A program made the translations under genes and the position numbers. 64,000 nucleotides of DNA, taken from assembly GCF_024170465.1 (NCBI RefSeq), contig NZ_JALJYF010000002.1:248001-312000 (forward strand), written 5' to 3'. Of the stretch, positions 9,601 to 17,377 are shown one piece after another. Positions within the stretch are counted from its first letter, which is position 1, and every line of letters begins with the position of its first letter. Under the pieces are notes generated by a model. It was not told the origin of the DNA and did no database searches. It worked only from the letters and a program-made list of their open reading frames with translations. This stretch comes from Natronospira proteinivora. Its GTDB lineage: Bacteria > Pseudomonadota > Gammaproteobacteria > Natronospirales > Natronospiraceae.

Positions 9601-9834
9601 GGCCAAACCCGGCTTCGCCCCATCCTCATGACCATGCTCACGACCCTGCTGGGCCTGTTGCCCATGGCCCTGGGCCTGGGCGAAGGGGGTGAGCTGCGGG
9701 CACCCATGGCCATTACCGTCATTGGCGGCCTATTGGTGGGCACCCTGCTCACGCTGATCCTGATCCCGGTGAGCTATGAACGCGTGGAGTACTGGCTGGC
9801 GGCCCGTCGCCGGGCCCAGGAGGCCTCGGCATGA
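6610..9834 (+). CDS. RND efflux permease, first subunit (HAE1/AcrB family)
   Basis: A 1074-residue inner-membrane RND transporter of normal length with two repeats of large periplasmic loops and about 12 membrane helices. The helix-4 proton-relay motif reads GLLVDSAIVVLE, so the Asp-Asp pair of AcrB is D404-S405 here. In helix 10, GGIIVNNAIVLVD carries Asn971 where AcrB has its essential Lys. This single-Asp form is common in the CzcA/SwrC/MdtB-like branches. The N-terminus (VDLATRRRVTIAMI) and 'LLPEMSYPSLTV' are typical. AGGA lies before the ATG. The TGA overlaps the ATG of the second permease by four bases, so the two are probably made in equal amounts and may assemble together as MdtB-MdtC do. 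Substrate cannot be read. Confidence 0.94.
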   Translation: MRRKTLGIVDLATRRRVTIAMIALGVVVFGLVAQSRLAVNLLPEMSYPSLTVRTELPGGAPQEIEYLLTRPVEEVLATVSGVRRVTSVSQAGQSDVTLEFAWGTGMDTAVVEVREKLDRITLPLEAERPLLLRFDPSTDPILRLSLGDGENGNLERLRRYAEDQLARDLETVEGVAAVRVSGGLDNEVQVLVDDDRMAALGLQIEDIRDRLEAENVNVSGGSLYEGSRELLVRTMNRFENLDDIEQTVVGRLEGNILRLSEIADVRMGHRDREAITRLNGEEAVEVGIYREGDANTVRVAELLRQRLDSVKGELPSGMDVAVIADQSQFIRQAVREVVSAGLIGGLLAALMLYLFLGSARPTFIIGVSIPLSVIGTFLLMHGTGLSLNVMSLGGIALAVGLLVDSAIVVLESIARRREAGDDALTAARRGTSEVGGAITASTLTTIAVFLPLIFVEGLAGQLFGDQALTITFSLLLALLIALAVIPMLSVPGQRPDGSDDPALNAEDRRGWLRRLPGRLVSGFFLTLMLLMRGAARAIASGMYGLLWPLRKGFNAVWNRVDRAYPSILAWSLGNAGKVWLITLAVVALALAVLPRMGTELIPEVSQGEYDMVIELPPGTDLERTDETLQSLRERLDGDPRIAVTASVAGTGNRLDAAPGDAGENHGQLTVRLNPGLGEAAEAATADVLRAALEGRDDIRHRIEAPAIMRFEQPLELTLRSDSLEALQAASDQAFAAIRQDGRFRDVRSSMAEGYPEVRIRFDRDQLASLGLDAGTVARRVADHVRGQTSSRYSLPERELDILVRGREETRCSLEALRALPINPGDERSLPLEAVADIRIETGPVEVRRHSQQRVAVISATPAGGDTGRASRGLAELADGLELPGGVTAQVSGQSDEMEAAFSAMQMALLLSIFLVYLVMASQFESLLHPFIILFTVPIALAGAILGLWVTGSTISVVVFIGLMMLGGIIVNNAIVLVDRINRNRADGLGLREAVTEAGQTRLRPILMTMLTTLLGLLPMALGLGEGGELRAPMAITVIGGLLVGTLLTLILIPVSYERVEYWLAARRRAQEASA

Positions 9835-12800
9835 ATTTGACTCGCCTGGCACTGAGTCGACCGGTCACGACTTTCATGCTCTGTGCGTCCGTGCTGGTGG
9901 CCGGTCTCGCCGCCGCCCGGATGCTGCCGCTGGCCCTGTTGCCGGACCTGGACTTCCCGGGTGTCTTTGTCCAGGTCGAAGCCCCCGGCATGGGCCCGGA
10001 AGAGCTGGAACGGGAAGTCTTGCGTCCAATCGAGGAATCGGTGGCCACTCTAAAAGGTATCGATCGCCTTGAAGGGACGGCCAACCCGGACCAGGGACAG
10101 GTCCGCATCTTCTTCCAGTGGGGGGATGAAATGGGCCCCCGCAACCTGGAGGTCCAGGCCCGCATCGACGCCATACGGCATGAATTGCCGGATAGCGTCC
10201 AGCGTGTCCGGGTCTTTACCGGCTCCACCTCCGACAATCCCATGCTCACCCTGCGCCTGTCCTCGGACCGGGACCTGTCCCGGGAGTACAGCCTGCTGGA
10301 TCGGCACCTGCGGGCCCGGCTGGAAAGAATCGAGGGGGTCTCCCAGGTTCAGCTCTACGGCATCCAGCAACCGCAAATCGAAATCCAGCTGGACCCGGAC
10401 CGTTTGGCGGCCTTCGGCCTCAGCGGCCAAGACGTGGCCAACACCATCGACCGCAATCACCAGACGGTCAGCGGGGGCATGCTGGACGTATCACCTCGCC
10501 GTTTACGGGTACGCCCGGATGCCGAGTTTCACAGCACCGAAGAGCTGGCCCAGCTACCCCTGGGCAATGGGGTACGACTGAATGACGTGGCCGACATCCA
10601 CGAGACCACCCCGCCCCTGCGCCTGGTTCGCCTGCTGGACCGCGAGCCCTCGGTGGGACTGAATATCCTGCGGGAATCCGGGGCCAATCTAGTGGCGGTG
10701 GCCGACCGGGTGAAGGCCGAGCTGGATGACATCCGGCAGGATCCGCAGTTCTCCGGCATCCGCATCTTCGAGATGAACGACGAATCGGCGGCGGTAACCG
10801 AATCCCTCAAGCAGTTGCTGCTGGCCGGCTTCATCGGTGCCCTGCTGGCCCTGGCCGTGCTCTGGTTCTTCCTGCGTTCCTTCCGCACCACGTTGATTGT
10901 GGTGGCCACCATCCCCGCCGCCATGGCCACCAGTCTGGCGGTGATGTATCTGCTGGGGCTGTCCCTCAACATTCTGTCCATGATGGGGCTGATGCTGGCC
11001 GTGGGCATGCTGGTGGACAATGCCGTGGTGGTCAGTGAAAACATCTTCCGCCACCGCCAGGAGAAGCATCGCAACCCCCTGTCCGCCAGCCTGCGGGGCA
11101 GCAAGGAAGTGGGGGTGGCGGTATTCGCCGGCACCCTGACCACCATTATCGTTTTCCTGCCCCTGGTATTCGGGGGCCAGGACGATATCACCGTCTTCCT
11201 GCAGCACGTGGCGGCCGCCATCGTGGTCACCCTGATCGCCTCATTGCTGATTTCACTCACGTTGATCCCCTTGCTGCTGTCCCGGGTATCGGCGGATCAG
11301 GCAGCGGAAAACCGGCCCAATCCGGTGGCCGGCCTGGCCCGGATCTACGGCCGCGGGCTGCAATGGAGTCTTAACCGCCCCCGGCTCACGCTGCTGTTCG
11401 GGGTTCTGGCCATGGCCTCGATCCTGATTCCGACCAACCTGGTGGAGTCGGAGATGTTCCCCCAGCAGGACAGCCGTACCCTCTGGCTCAGTTATCACGT
11501 GGACGGCAGCCATCCCTTGAGTGATATGCGGGAAGCCGTGGACACCATTGAGGCATATCTTTACGCCAACCAGGACGATTTCGATCTGGACTCGGTCTAT
11601 TCCTTTTATGAAAGTGGCCGCGCTCAATCCGCCCTGATCCTCAACACGGGGGATGACGCCCAATTGACCGCTGCCCAGGTTCGGGAACGGGTCATGGAGA
11701 ACCTGCCCGACATCGTCATCGGCAATCCCAGTTTCGATTGGCAGCGCAGCGGCAGTACCGAAACCCTCAATTTGCGGATCGAGGGGGAACGCTATGAAGA
11801 AATGCTGCCCATGGCCCGGGAGCTGGCCGAGCAACTTAGCCTGCTGGAAGGCATCACCCGGGCACGGCCGGTGATTGAGAGCCGGGCTCAGGAGCTGCAA
11901 GTCCGGGTTCGCCGGGATGCCAGCGAACAGTTCGACATCCGGCCCCGGGAGATCGCGACCTCCGTCTCCCTGGCGTTGCAGGGGCAGGGCCTGCGCCCCC
12001 TCCGAGGTGACGTGGACGATACCGAACTGCGGGTCATCTATCGGGAGGCGGAACGGCGCTCATTGGAGCAGCTGGCGGGCATGACCATTTCCATGGCCAA
12101 TGGCGAACGGGTGCGGCTGGACAGCCTGGCCGATCTCGAGATCGCCGAGCAGGCCGCCGCCATTCAGCGGCGCGACCGGCGCACGGCGGTGGATATCGAG
12201 TTTGATCTGGCGGCGGATACCAATACCAGCCAGGCCCAAAGCCAAATCCGCAGTGCCATGGCCGATGTCACCCTGCCGGCGGGCTACCGCTGGAGTTTCG
12301 GCCGGGGCTTTGAACAAGACCAGGAATCCATGCAGCGCATGCTTCAGAACATCATGCTGTCCATTTTCCTGATCTACATCGTCATGGCGGCCTTGTTCGA
12401 GGCCCTGCTCAAGCCCCTGGCCATACTCAGTGCCATCGCCTTTTCCATCACGGGGGTTTACTGGTTCTTCCTGTTCACCGGCACCAGCTTCACCTTCATG
12501 GCCATGATCGGGATTCTGATTCTCATGGGGGTGGTGGTGAACAACGGCATCGTGCTGGTCAACCACGTGAATCACTTACGCTGGCAGGGCCTTAATATGT
12601 ACGATGCCCTCTATCATGGCAGCCTGCACCGTTTCCGGCCCATTCTGATGACGGTGGCCACCACCATTCTGGCCCTGCTGCCCCTGGCCCTGGGGGATGC
12701 CTCCCTGGCCGGTGACGGTCCCTCCTACCAACCCATGGCCCGGGCGGTGATCGGTGGACTGGCCTTTTCCACCGTGGTCAGCCTCTTCCTGCTGCCGTCT

Positions 12801-12938
12801 CTATACATTCTGCTGGACCGGCTCGGGGTCCGGGCTCGCCGTCAATGGCAGCGAGCCGGACGCGTGGTGGGACTACCCACAGCCAAAACAGGCATGCACT
12901 ATGATGGGGGTTCTCCATTGCAACGGGAAAAAATATGA
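9831..12938 (+). CDS. RND efflux permease, second subunit (HAE1/AcrB family)
   Basis: A 1035-residue RND permease encoded directly after, and overlapping, the first one. The N-terminus LTRLALSRPVTTFML and LLPDLDFPGVFVQVEAPG are classical. The helix-4 relay is GMLVDNAVVVSENI (D396-N397). Helix 10 has a VVVNNGIVLVNHVN motif, again without the AcrB-type Lys. The two permeases differ clearly in sequence, so this is not a recent duplication; a heteromeric pump of MdtBC type is the simplest reading. Its TGA overlaps the ATG of the SRPBCC gene. The C-terminal tail is about 30 residues of basic, non-membrane sequence after the last helix. Drug, lipid or bile-type substrates are all possible. Confidence 0.94.
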   Translation: MNLTRLALSRPVTTFMLCASVLVAGLAAARMLPLALLPDLDFPGVFVQVEAPGMGPEELEREVLRPIEESVATLKGIDRLEGTANPDQGQVRIFFQWGDEMGPRNLEVQARIDAIRHELPDSVQRVRVFTGSTSDNPMLTLRLSSDRDLSREYSLLDRHLRARLERIEGVSQVQLYGIQQPQIEIQLDPDRLAAFGLSGQDVANTIDRNHQTVSGGMLDVSPRRLRVRPDAEFHSTEELAQLPLGNGVRLNDVADIHETTPPLRLVRLLDREPSVGLNILRESGANLVAVADRVKAELDDIRQDPQFSGIRIFEMNDESAAVTESLKQLLLAGFIGALLALAVLWFFLRSFRTTLIVVATIPAAMATSLAVMYLLGLSLNILSMMGLMLAVGMLVDNAVVVSENIFRHRQEKHRNPLSASLRGSKEVGVAVFAGTLTTIIVFLPLVFGGQDDITVFLQHVAAAIVVTLIASLLISLTLIPLLLSRVSADQAAENRPNPVAGLARIYGRGLQWSLNRPRLTLLFGVLAMASILIPTNLVESEMFPQQDSRTLWLSYHVDGSHPLSDMREAVDTIEAYLYANQDDFDLDSVYSFYESGRAQSALILNTGDDAQLTAAQVRERVMENLPDIVIGNPSFDWQRSGSTETLNLRIEGERYEEMLPMARELAEQLSLLEGITRARPVIESRAQELQVRVRRDASEQFDIRPREIATSVSLALQGQGLRPLRGDVDDTELRVIYREAERRSLEQLAGMTISMANGERVRLDSLADLEIAEQAAAIQRRDRRTAVDIEFDLAADTNTSQAQSQIRSAMADVTLPAGYRWSFGRGFEQDQESMQRMLQNIMLSIFLIYIVMAALFEALLKPLAILSAIAFSITGVYWFFLFTGTSFTFMAMIGILILMGVVVNNGIVLVNHVNHLRWQGLNMYDALYHGSLHRFRPILMTVATTILALLPLALGDASLAGDGPSYQPMARAVIGGLAFSTVVSLFLLPSLYILLDRLGVRARRQWQRAGRVVGLPTAKTGMHYDGGSPLQREKI

Positions 12939-13492
12939 GCATTCTTCAGAAGGCCTTGGCAACGGTTGCCGTTGTCATCATGGTCTTGGCGGGTTTGTTT
13001 CTGATTGTGGGGGCCGTGCTACCGGATAGCCGAGTCGGCGAGGCCATGGAAGAAAGTTGCCACCCCCTGGAGCGGGTCTACCCCAGCTTCCGGGAGCCGG
13101 AGGCCCTGGCGGCCTGGTTCTTCCCGGACAGCATGGATGAAGTGAGTATTCTGGATGACGGCGTCCGATGGCGAGATGGGGAGCGTTGGCTGAGGGTGGA
13201 TGTCACCGACAGCCGGATGGAGAGTTTCGTCCACTATGAAGTGGCCCAGGAAGGCCGTTTCAGCATGCCGGTGAAAGTCCGAATGCAGGCCCTGGAAAAC
13301 GGTGGCAGCCGCCTGGATATTCGTGCCGATGCCTCGGCGGAGACAGTATTCGGCCGCTGGTTCCTCGTATTGCCGGACCTACTGCAATGGCTTGGCCTGC
13401 CCAATCAGAACCTGGACGAGGCCATGAAACGGATCTCGGACCAAGCCCTGGAACATCTGGATAACGACTACGGACCTTGCCGGTCTGACTAA
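12935..13492 (+). CDS. Membrane-anchored SRPBCC protein, paralogue 2, RND-operon member
   Basis: A 185-residue protein that starts inside the stop codon of the second RND permease. One N-terminal hydrophobic helix (residues 7-30) is followed by a soluble domain like the SRPBCC protein at 3364-3900. Matched segments include RWLRVDV versus RWVRLEI, VHYEV versus VHYRF, and GRWFLVL versus GRWAIIF. Each protein has one Cys at the start of its mature part and one just before the C-terminus (here Cys42 and a Cys four residues from the end). The topology predicts a periplasmic domain, so these could form a disulfide. Co-translation with an efflux pump suggests a ligand-binding accessory role, which is inference. 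Confidence 0.72.
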   Translation: MSILQKALATVAVVIMVLAGLFLIVGAVLPDSRVGEAMEESCHPLERVYPSFREPEALAAWFFPDSMDEVSILDDGVRWRDGERWLRVDVTDSRMESFVHYEVAQEGRFSMPVKVRMQALENGGSRLDIRADASAETVFGRWFLVLPDLLQWLGLPNQNLDEAMKRISDQALEHLDNDYGPCRSD

Positions 13493-13515
13493 GACCCGGG
13501 CACACGATCACGGCC

Positions 13516-13626
13516 TCATTCCAATCTGGGAATGACCAGTGAGGTGGTCAGCAGAATGGCAAGGATGCCAATCAGAATGCCAAGACGGATGAACAGCTGC
13601 TTGTTACTGGGTTGCTTGTCACTCAT
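13516..13626 (-). CDS. Possible 36-residue single-helix membrane protein
   Basis: A short reading frame encodes MSDKQPSNKQLFIRLGILIG followed by more hydrophobic residues and a charged end (IPRLE). About 20 residues are strongly hydrophobic and the N-terminus is polar with lysines, so a single-pass N-in topology is likely. It lies in the gap between the converging RND operon and cytochrome gene and upstream of nothing on its own strand. The ribosome-binding site is weak (GAGATGAG about ten bases upstream). The regular amphipathic-then-hydrophobic design argues for a real gene, but no family is recognised. Confidence 0.45.
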   Translation of the reverse strand: MSDKQPSNKQLFIRLGILIGILAILLTTSLVIPRLE

Positions 13627-13669
13627 TCGATTTACTCATCTCGGGGCATGTTCAGTACGATAGTCCGAC

Positions 13670-14182
13670 TCAAAGCTCTGGACGCCGTTCCCAGACCTGG
13701 CTGGGGCTCAAGCGCTCTTCCCGTTGTCTTGCCACGTCCTCGGCTTCATAAGGCTCAAAATCTTCAGGTAATTGATCCTTGCCTTCCCAGGCATAACTGA
13801 CATGATTGAGCAAAGCCGCCACCTGCTCATCACTCATTCTCCGAAAGCCGGGCATGACACCGCTGTATTGCTCCCCCAGCACCTGGATCTCGCCACCGAG
13901 GCCGTAAAGGGTCAGCTGTATCAGGTATTCCCGCCCCCCTTCGGCCTTCAGCAACTTGGGCACATGATCCGCCAGCGGCGGAAACGCCCGGCCGTGGCCG
14001 CTGCCGTCCATTTGGTGACAAGCCCGGCATTGACGCTCATACAAGGCGGCTCCCTGGGGATAAGGAGATTCCTCAATGGCCTCATCCACCGTAGCTTCCA
14101 GCTCTTCCTGCTGCTGATCGCAAGCCAAAAGAAAAGTCATCAACAATAACGCAAGCAGCCACATAGCAGGCCTAACGATCAT
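13670..14182 (-). CDS. Lipoprotein c-type cytochrome
   Basis: A 170-residue single-heme cytochrome c with a lipoprotein signal (LLMTFLLAC, lipid Cys21). A Gln/Glu-rich linker follows. The heme site is CRACH (C52, C55, H56), with GSGHGRAFPPLADH after it as in many periplasmic class I cytochromes. The probable sixth ligand is Met110 in GVMPGFRRMSDEQVAALL, followed by the C-terminal helix that packs on the heme. It would carry electrons at the periplasmic face of the inner or outer membrane. Its start overlaps the last 11 bases of the P1 peptidase gene, so the two are co-transcribed. The partner oxidase or reductase is not in this window. An excess of acidic residues outside the heme core is notable. 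Confidence 0.9.
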   Translation of the reverse strand: MIVRPAMWLLALLLMTFLLACDQQQEELEATVDEAIEESPYPQGAALYERQCRACHQMDGSGHGRAFPPLADHVPKLLKAEGGREYLIQLTLYGLGGEIQVLGEQYSGVMPGFRRMSDEQVAALLNHVSYAWEGKDQLPEDFEPYEAEDVARQREERLSPSQVWERRPEL

Positions 14183-15329
14183 CCAGGATTTCCTCCAGAC
14201 GTTCGATGGGCAATGCTTCCATATGATTCCCCTGGCGCCCGGTCATGGACTCGGCTTGTAGCAAACTGTTGTAAATGGCTTCTTCGGTGGCTTCCACCGT
14301 GGCCATAAAGAGGGGGTCCATGTCTCGATCAGCCAGCACATTGCGACTACGCCCCTCGGATGGAGATTGATGGGAAACAGTGTCACTGGTGGAGAAGGCC
14401 ACCATGAAATCACCGGAGCCATTACTCATGAAGCCACCGCTGCGTCCAATACCCAGGCTGGCGCGCTTGGCCATACGCTCCAGATTCCGTTCACTCACGG
14501 GGGCATCGGTAGCGATCACCACCATGATGGAGCCTTGCTCATCCACCACATTGTTCAACTCAAGCTCAAGCTCGGTCTCCACTTCTTCCCGGAAGGTATA
14601 ACTGCCCAGGGCCTCGCCCACCCGGGCCCCATCCATGGTCAGCACACCCCCGAAGTTGGATTGCACCAGAACTCCCACGGTGTAACCGCCCAGGGGGTCG
14701 GGCAAGGCACGGGAAGCGGTGCCGATGCCTGCCTTCCAGCCAAAAGCCCGGGTACCGGTACCCGCCCCTACATTGCCTTCCGCCACCGTGCCCCCTTCCG
14801 CGGATTCAATGGCGGAAAAGACATGCTGGGGACGTACCGACTGACTACGGATATCATTGAGGAAACCGTCATTGGTTTCCCCCACCACCACATTCACCGA
14901 ATGCACGTCCTCGTTGCCATCTTGCTCCAGCATCCAGGCCACACCGGCTTCCAGGGTCGTGCCCACGTTCAGGGTATTGGTCAAGAGGATGGGTGATTCC
15001 AGCACGCCCAGTTCCCGGACCTGTTCGAAACCGGCCGCCTTGCCAAAACCATTGGCGGTGTAAACGGCGCCGGGCACCTTGTCCTGGAACAGATTCCCCC
15101 CATGGGGTAAGACAGCGGTCACCCCGGTACGAATATCATCACCGGAGACCAGGGAGACATGCCCGACACGCACGTCCTCCACATCGGTAATGGCGTTGAG
15201 CTCGCCAGCGGGCAACACCCCTGGCGCAATGCCCAGATCACGGGCCCGGGGGCGTTCCTCACCCACCAGAGGCTGAGCCAGAAGCCCGAGAACCAGGCCA
15301 AGTGGAATGATAGATCGACATAATCGCAT
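14172..15329 (-). CDS. P1 family peptidase (DmpA-type aminopeptidase)
   Basis: A 385-residue secreted peptidase of the DmpA/L-aminopeptidase D-esterase family. A signal peptide (LGLVLGLLAQPLVGEE) is followed by ARDLGIAPGVLPAGELNAITDVEDVRVGH, the family opening. The self-cleavage and nucleophile site is Gly266-Ser267 in the segment GSIMVVIATDAPVSERNL; cutting there yields alpha and beta chains in the N-terminal nucleophile fold. Asparagine-rich motifs (LTNTLNVGTTL, VVGETNDGFLND, EGNVGAGTGTRAFGWKAGIGTASR) match the family. It would trim small or beta-amino-acid peptides outside the cytoplasm. It shares an 11-base overlap with the downstream cytochrome gene, a combination with no evident metabolic logic. 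Confidence 0.92.
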   Translation of the reverse strand: MRLCRSIIPLGLVLGLLAQPLVGEERPRARDLGIAPGVLPAGELNAITDVEDVRVGHVSLVSGDDIRTGVTAVLPHGGNLFQDKVPGAVYTANGFGKAAGFEQVRELGVLESPILLTNTLNVGTTLEAGVAWMLEQDGNEDVHSVNVVVGETNDGFLNDIRSQSVRPQHVFSAIESAEGGTVAEGNVGAGTGTRAFGWKAGIGTASRALPDPLGGYTVGVLVQSNFGGVLTMDGARVGEALGSYTFREEVETELELELNNVVDEQGSIMVVIATDAPVSERNLERMAKRASLGIGRSGGFMSNGSGDFMVAFSTSDTVSHQSPSEGRSRNVLADRDMDPLFMATVEATEEAIYNSLLQAESMTGRQGNHMEALPIERLEEILDDR

Positions 15330-15433
15330 GGACGTCCCCGCCGTCTTTGGTTCAGAATCAGCAGCCCATTCTAGCGCAGATAACTAGCCTGAGCAGGTAC
15401 CCTCGCGCACCCGAGCAAGGCCGGAGGACGGAT

Positions 15434-16174
15434 TTGAATTTCCCCATTCTGTACCAGGATGACTACCTGGTGGCTGCCCGAAAACCGGCCGATATACTGG
15501 TGCACCGCACGGCCCTGGCCCGGGACCGGGTTTTCATGCTCCAGAGCCTGAGGGACCAGCTGGGTCGGACCCTCTATCCGGTTCACCGACTGGACCGGGC
15601 CACTTCCGGCGTGATTGTGTTCGCCCTGGATTCCCGCTCGGCCCATCAGCTCAATCAGGCCTTCAGTGAGCAGCAAGTTCACAAGCAATATCTGGCCATT
15701 GTGCGGGGCTGGCCGCCGGCCCAGGGGGAAATCAATCGACCGGTCAAGGATGATGATCGTGCAGAACATAGACCGGCGCTGAGCCGTTATCGGCGCCTGG
15801 CCCAGTGTGAGCTGCCCGTTCCCAATCGCCGTTACCCCACTTCACGCTACGCCCTGCTTGAGCTGGAGCCGATGACGGGGCGGCGCCATCAGCTGCGAAT
15901 TCACTGCGAGCGCATGGCCTATCCCATCATTGGTGATACCACCCACGGGGACGGTGAACACAACCGTATTTTTCGCGAGCACCTGGGCATCCGGCGCCTG
16001 CTCCTCCATGCCCGAACCATCACCTTGCCCCACCCCGCCGAATCCACTCGCCGGCTGACCGTATCCTGTCCGCCCGGTGATCAATTTATCGACGCCATGA
16101 TAGGGCTGGGATGGAAGGACTGGCTGGACAATGAAGCGAAGGCGCTATTCCGTCCAGCGCTTGAAGATCAGTGA
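15434..16174 (+). CDS. truC: tRNA pseudouridine(65) synthase-like RluA-family enzyme
   Basis: A 246-residue pseudouridine synthase. The catalytic motif is HRLDRATSG with nucleophile Asp54. The C-terminal GDTTHGDGEHNRIFREHLG and RRLLLHARTITLPHP segments favour TruC, which modifies U65 of tRNA, over RluA/C/D. No S4 domain is present, also as in TruC. I place the start at a TTG preceded by GGAGGA at good spacing. A longer in-frame TTG 87 bases upstream would add a non-family N-terminus. The last 30 bases overlap, tail to tail, the 3' end of the aryl polyene KS gene apeR. Family certain; exact tRNA position inferred. Confidence 0.86.
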   Translation: MNFPILYQDDYLVAARKPADILVHRTALARDRVFMLQSLRDQLGRTLYPVHRLDRATSGVIVFALDSRSAHQLNQAFSEQQVHKQYLAIVRGWPPAQGEINRPVKDDDRAEHRPALSRYRRLAQCELPVPNRRYPTSRYALLELEPMTGRRHQLRIHCERMAYPIIGDTTHGDGEHNRIFREHLGIRRLLLHARTITLPHPAESTRRLTVSCPPGDQFIDAMIGLGWKDWLDNEAKALFRPALEDQ

Positions 16175-17377
16175 GGTATTGATGCCGCCAAAGGCAAAAT
16201 TGTTGCTCATCACGTATTCCACATCCATTTTTCGGCCATCCCCCATGATGTAATCCAGCTCCGCACAGCGTTCATCCACATTGTGAAGATTGGCAGTGGG
16301 GGCAAACCAACCTTCATTCATCATTTCAATGGCCAGCCAGGCCTCCAGGGAACCGCAGGCCCCCAGGGTATGACCGAAGTTGCCCTTCATGGAGCTGATG
16401 GGCACCGGGCGGCCAAAGACTTCCCGTGTGGCCTGGGTTTCGGCGATATCGCCCCGGTCGGTGGCGGTACCATGGCCGCTCACATAGCCCACTTGGTCAG
16501 GATGGAGGCCGGCATCTTCCAGGGCCAGTCGCATGGCCACCGCCATGGTCTCGGCATTGGGCTGGGTAATGTGGGTGCCGTCGGAGTTGGTTCCGAAACC
16601 TACCAGCTCGGCCATGATATCCGCTCCCCGTTCCCGGGCATGGTCCAGGGATTCAAGGATCAGATTTACCGCCCCTTCCCCCACTACGAGACCATCCCGG
16701 TCCCGGTCATAGGGAGCGGGGGTGGTCTCCGGGGCATCATTTCGGGTGGAGGTAGCAAAGAGGGTATCGAAGACCGCGGCATCGGCGCTGGAGAGTTCCT
16801 CGGCACCGCCGCCGATCATCATGTCCTGATGGCCATAGCGAATTGCTTCCATACCGTAACCCACCCCGTGGGAACCCGAGGTACAGGCGGAACTGGTGGG
16901 AATGATGCGGCCGGTCATCTTGAAGTAGAGGGCAATATTCACCGGGGCGGTATGCCCCATCATTTGCACATAGCTGTTGGAGGTCACACCCGCCACGTTG
17001 CCGGTTTGAAGATAGCGGGCGAAGGTCTCGGTGGCATCAATGCTGCCGAAGGAGGAACCACAGGAGACCCCGGCGCGGCCACTGTTCAATACCGGATGCT
17101 CGCGCAGACCGGCATTCTGCAGGGCCAGATCGGCGGCCCGGGTGGCCAGCAAAGCCACCGTACCCATGCTGCGAGTCTGCTTGCGCCCATAGCCGGCCTT
17201 GGGCAATTCATAATCCATCACCGGGCCACCCAGCCGGGTATTGAGCCCTTCGAAGCGCTCCCACTCGGGCATGTAGCGAATCCCCGTACGGCCGGCCTTC
17301 AGGGCCTCACGGATGCGAGGCCAGTCGTGCCCCAGGGAGGTCAGGCCTCCGACACCGCTTACCACAATCCGTCGCAT
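16145..17377 (-). CDS. apeR: Aryl polyene beta-ketoacyl-ACP synthase ApeR
   Basis: A 410-residue FabF-like ketosynthase, the last gene of the aryl polyene operon. The thiolase-fold active site is complete: Cys165 in SSACTSGSH, one His in SGHGTATD and one in NFGHTLGACG. The C-terminal NNFAFGGINTSLIF is typical of KAS I/II. In the Xenorhabdus system ApeR is a homodimeric KS acting beside the ApeO:ApeC pair; this assignment rests on position and family. The ATG shares one base with the apeQ stop (TGATG). A GTG two codons upstream is an alternative. The 3' end overlaps truC by 30 bases on the opposite strand. Confidence 0.9.
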   Translation of the reverse strand: MRRIVVSGVGGLTSLGHDWPRIREALKAGRTGIRYMPEWERFEGLNTRLGGPVMDYELPKAGYGRKQTRSMGTVALLATRAADLALQNAGLREHPVLNSGRAGVSCGSSFGSIDATETFARYLQTGNVAGVTSNSYVQMMGHTAPVNIALYFKMTGRIIPTSSACTSGSHGVGYGMEAIRYGHQDMMIGGGAEELSSADAAVFDTLFATSTRNDAPETTPAPYDRDRDGLVVGEGAVNLILESLDHARERGADIMAELVGFGTNSDGTHITQPNAETMAVAMRLALEDAGLHPDQVGYVSGHGTATDRGDIAETQATREVFGRPVPISSMKGNFGHTLGACGSLEAWLAIEMMNEGWFAPTANLHNVDERCAELDYIMGDGRKMDVEYVMSNNFAFGGINTSLIFKRWTE

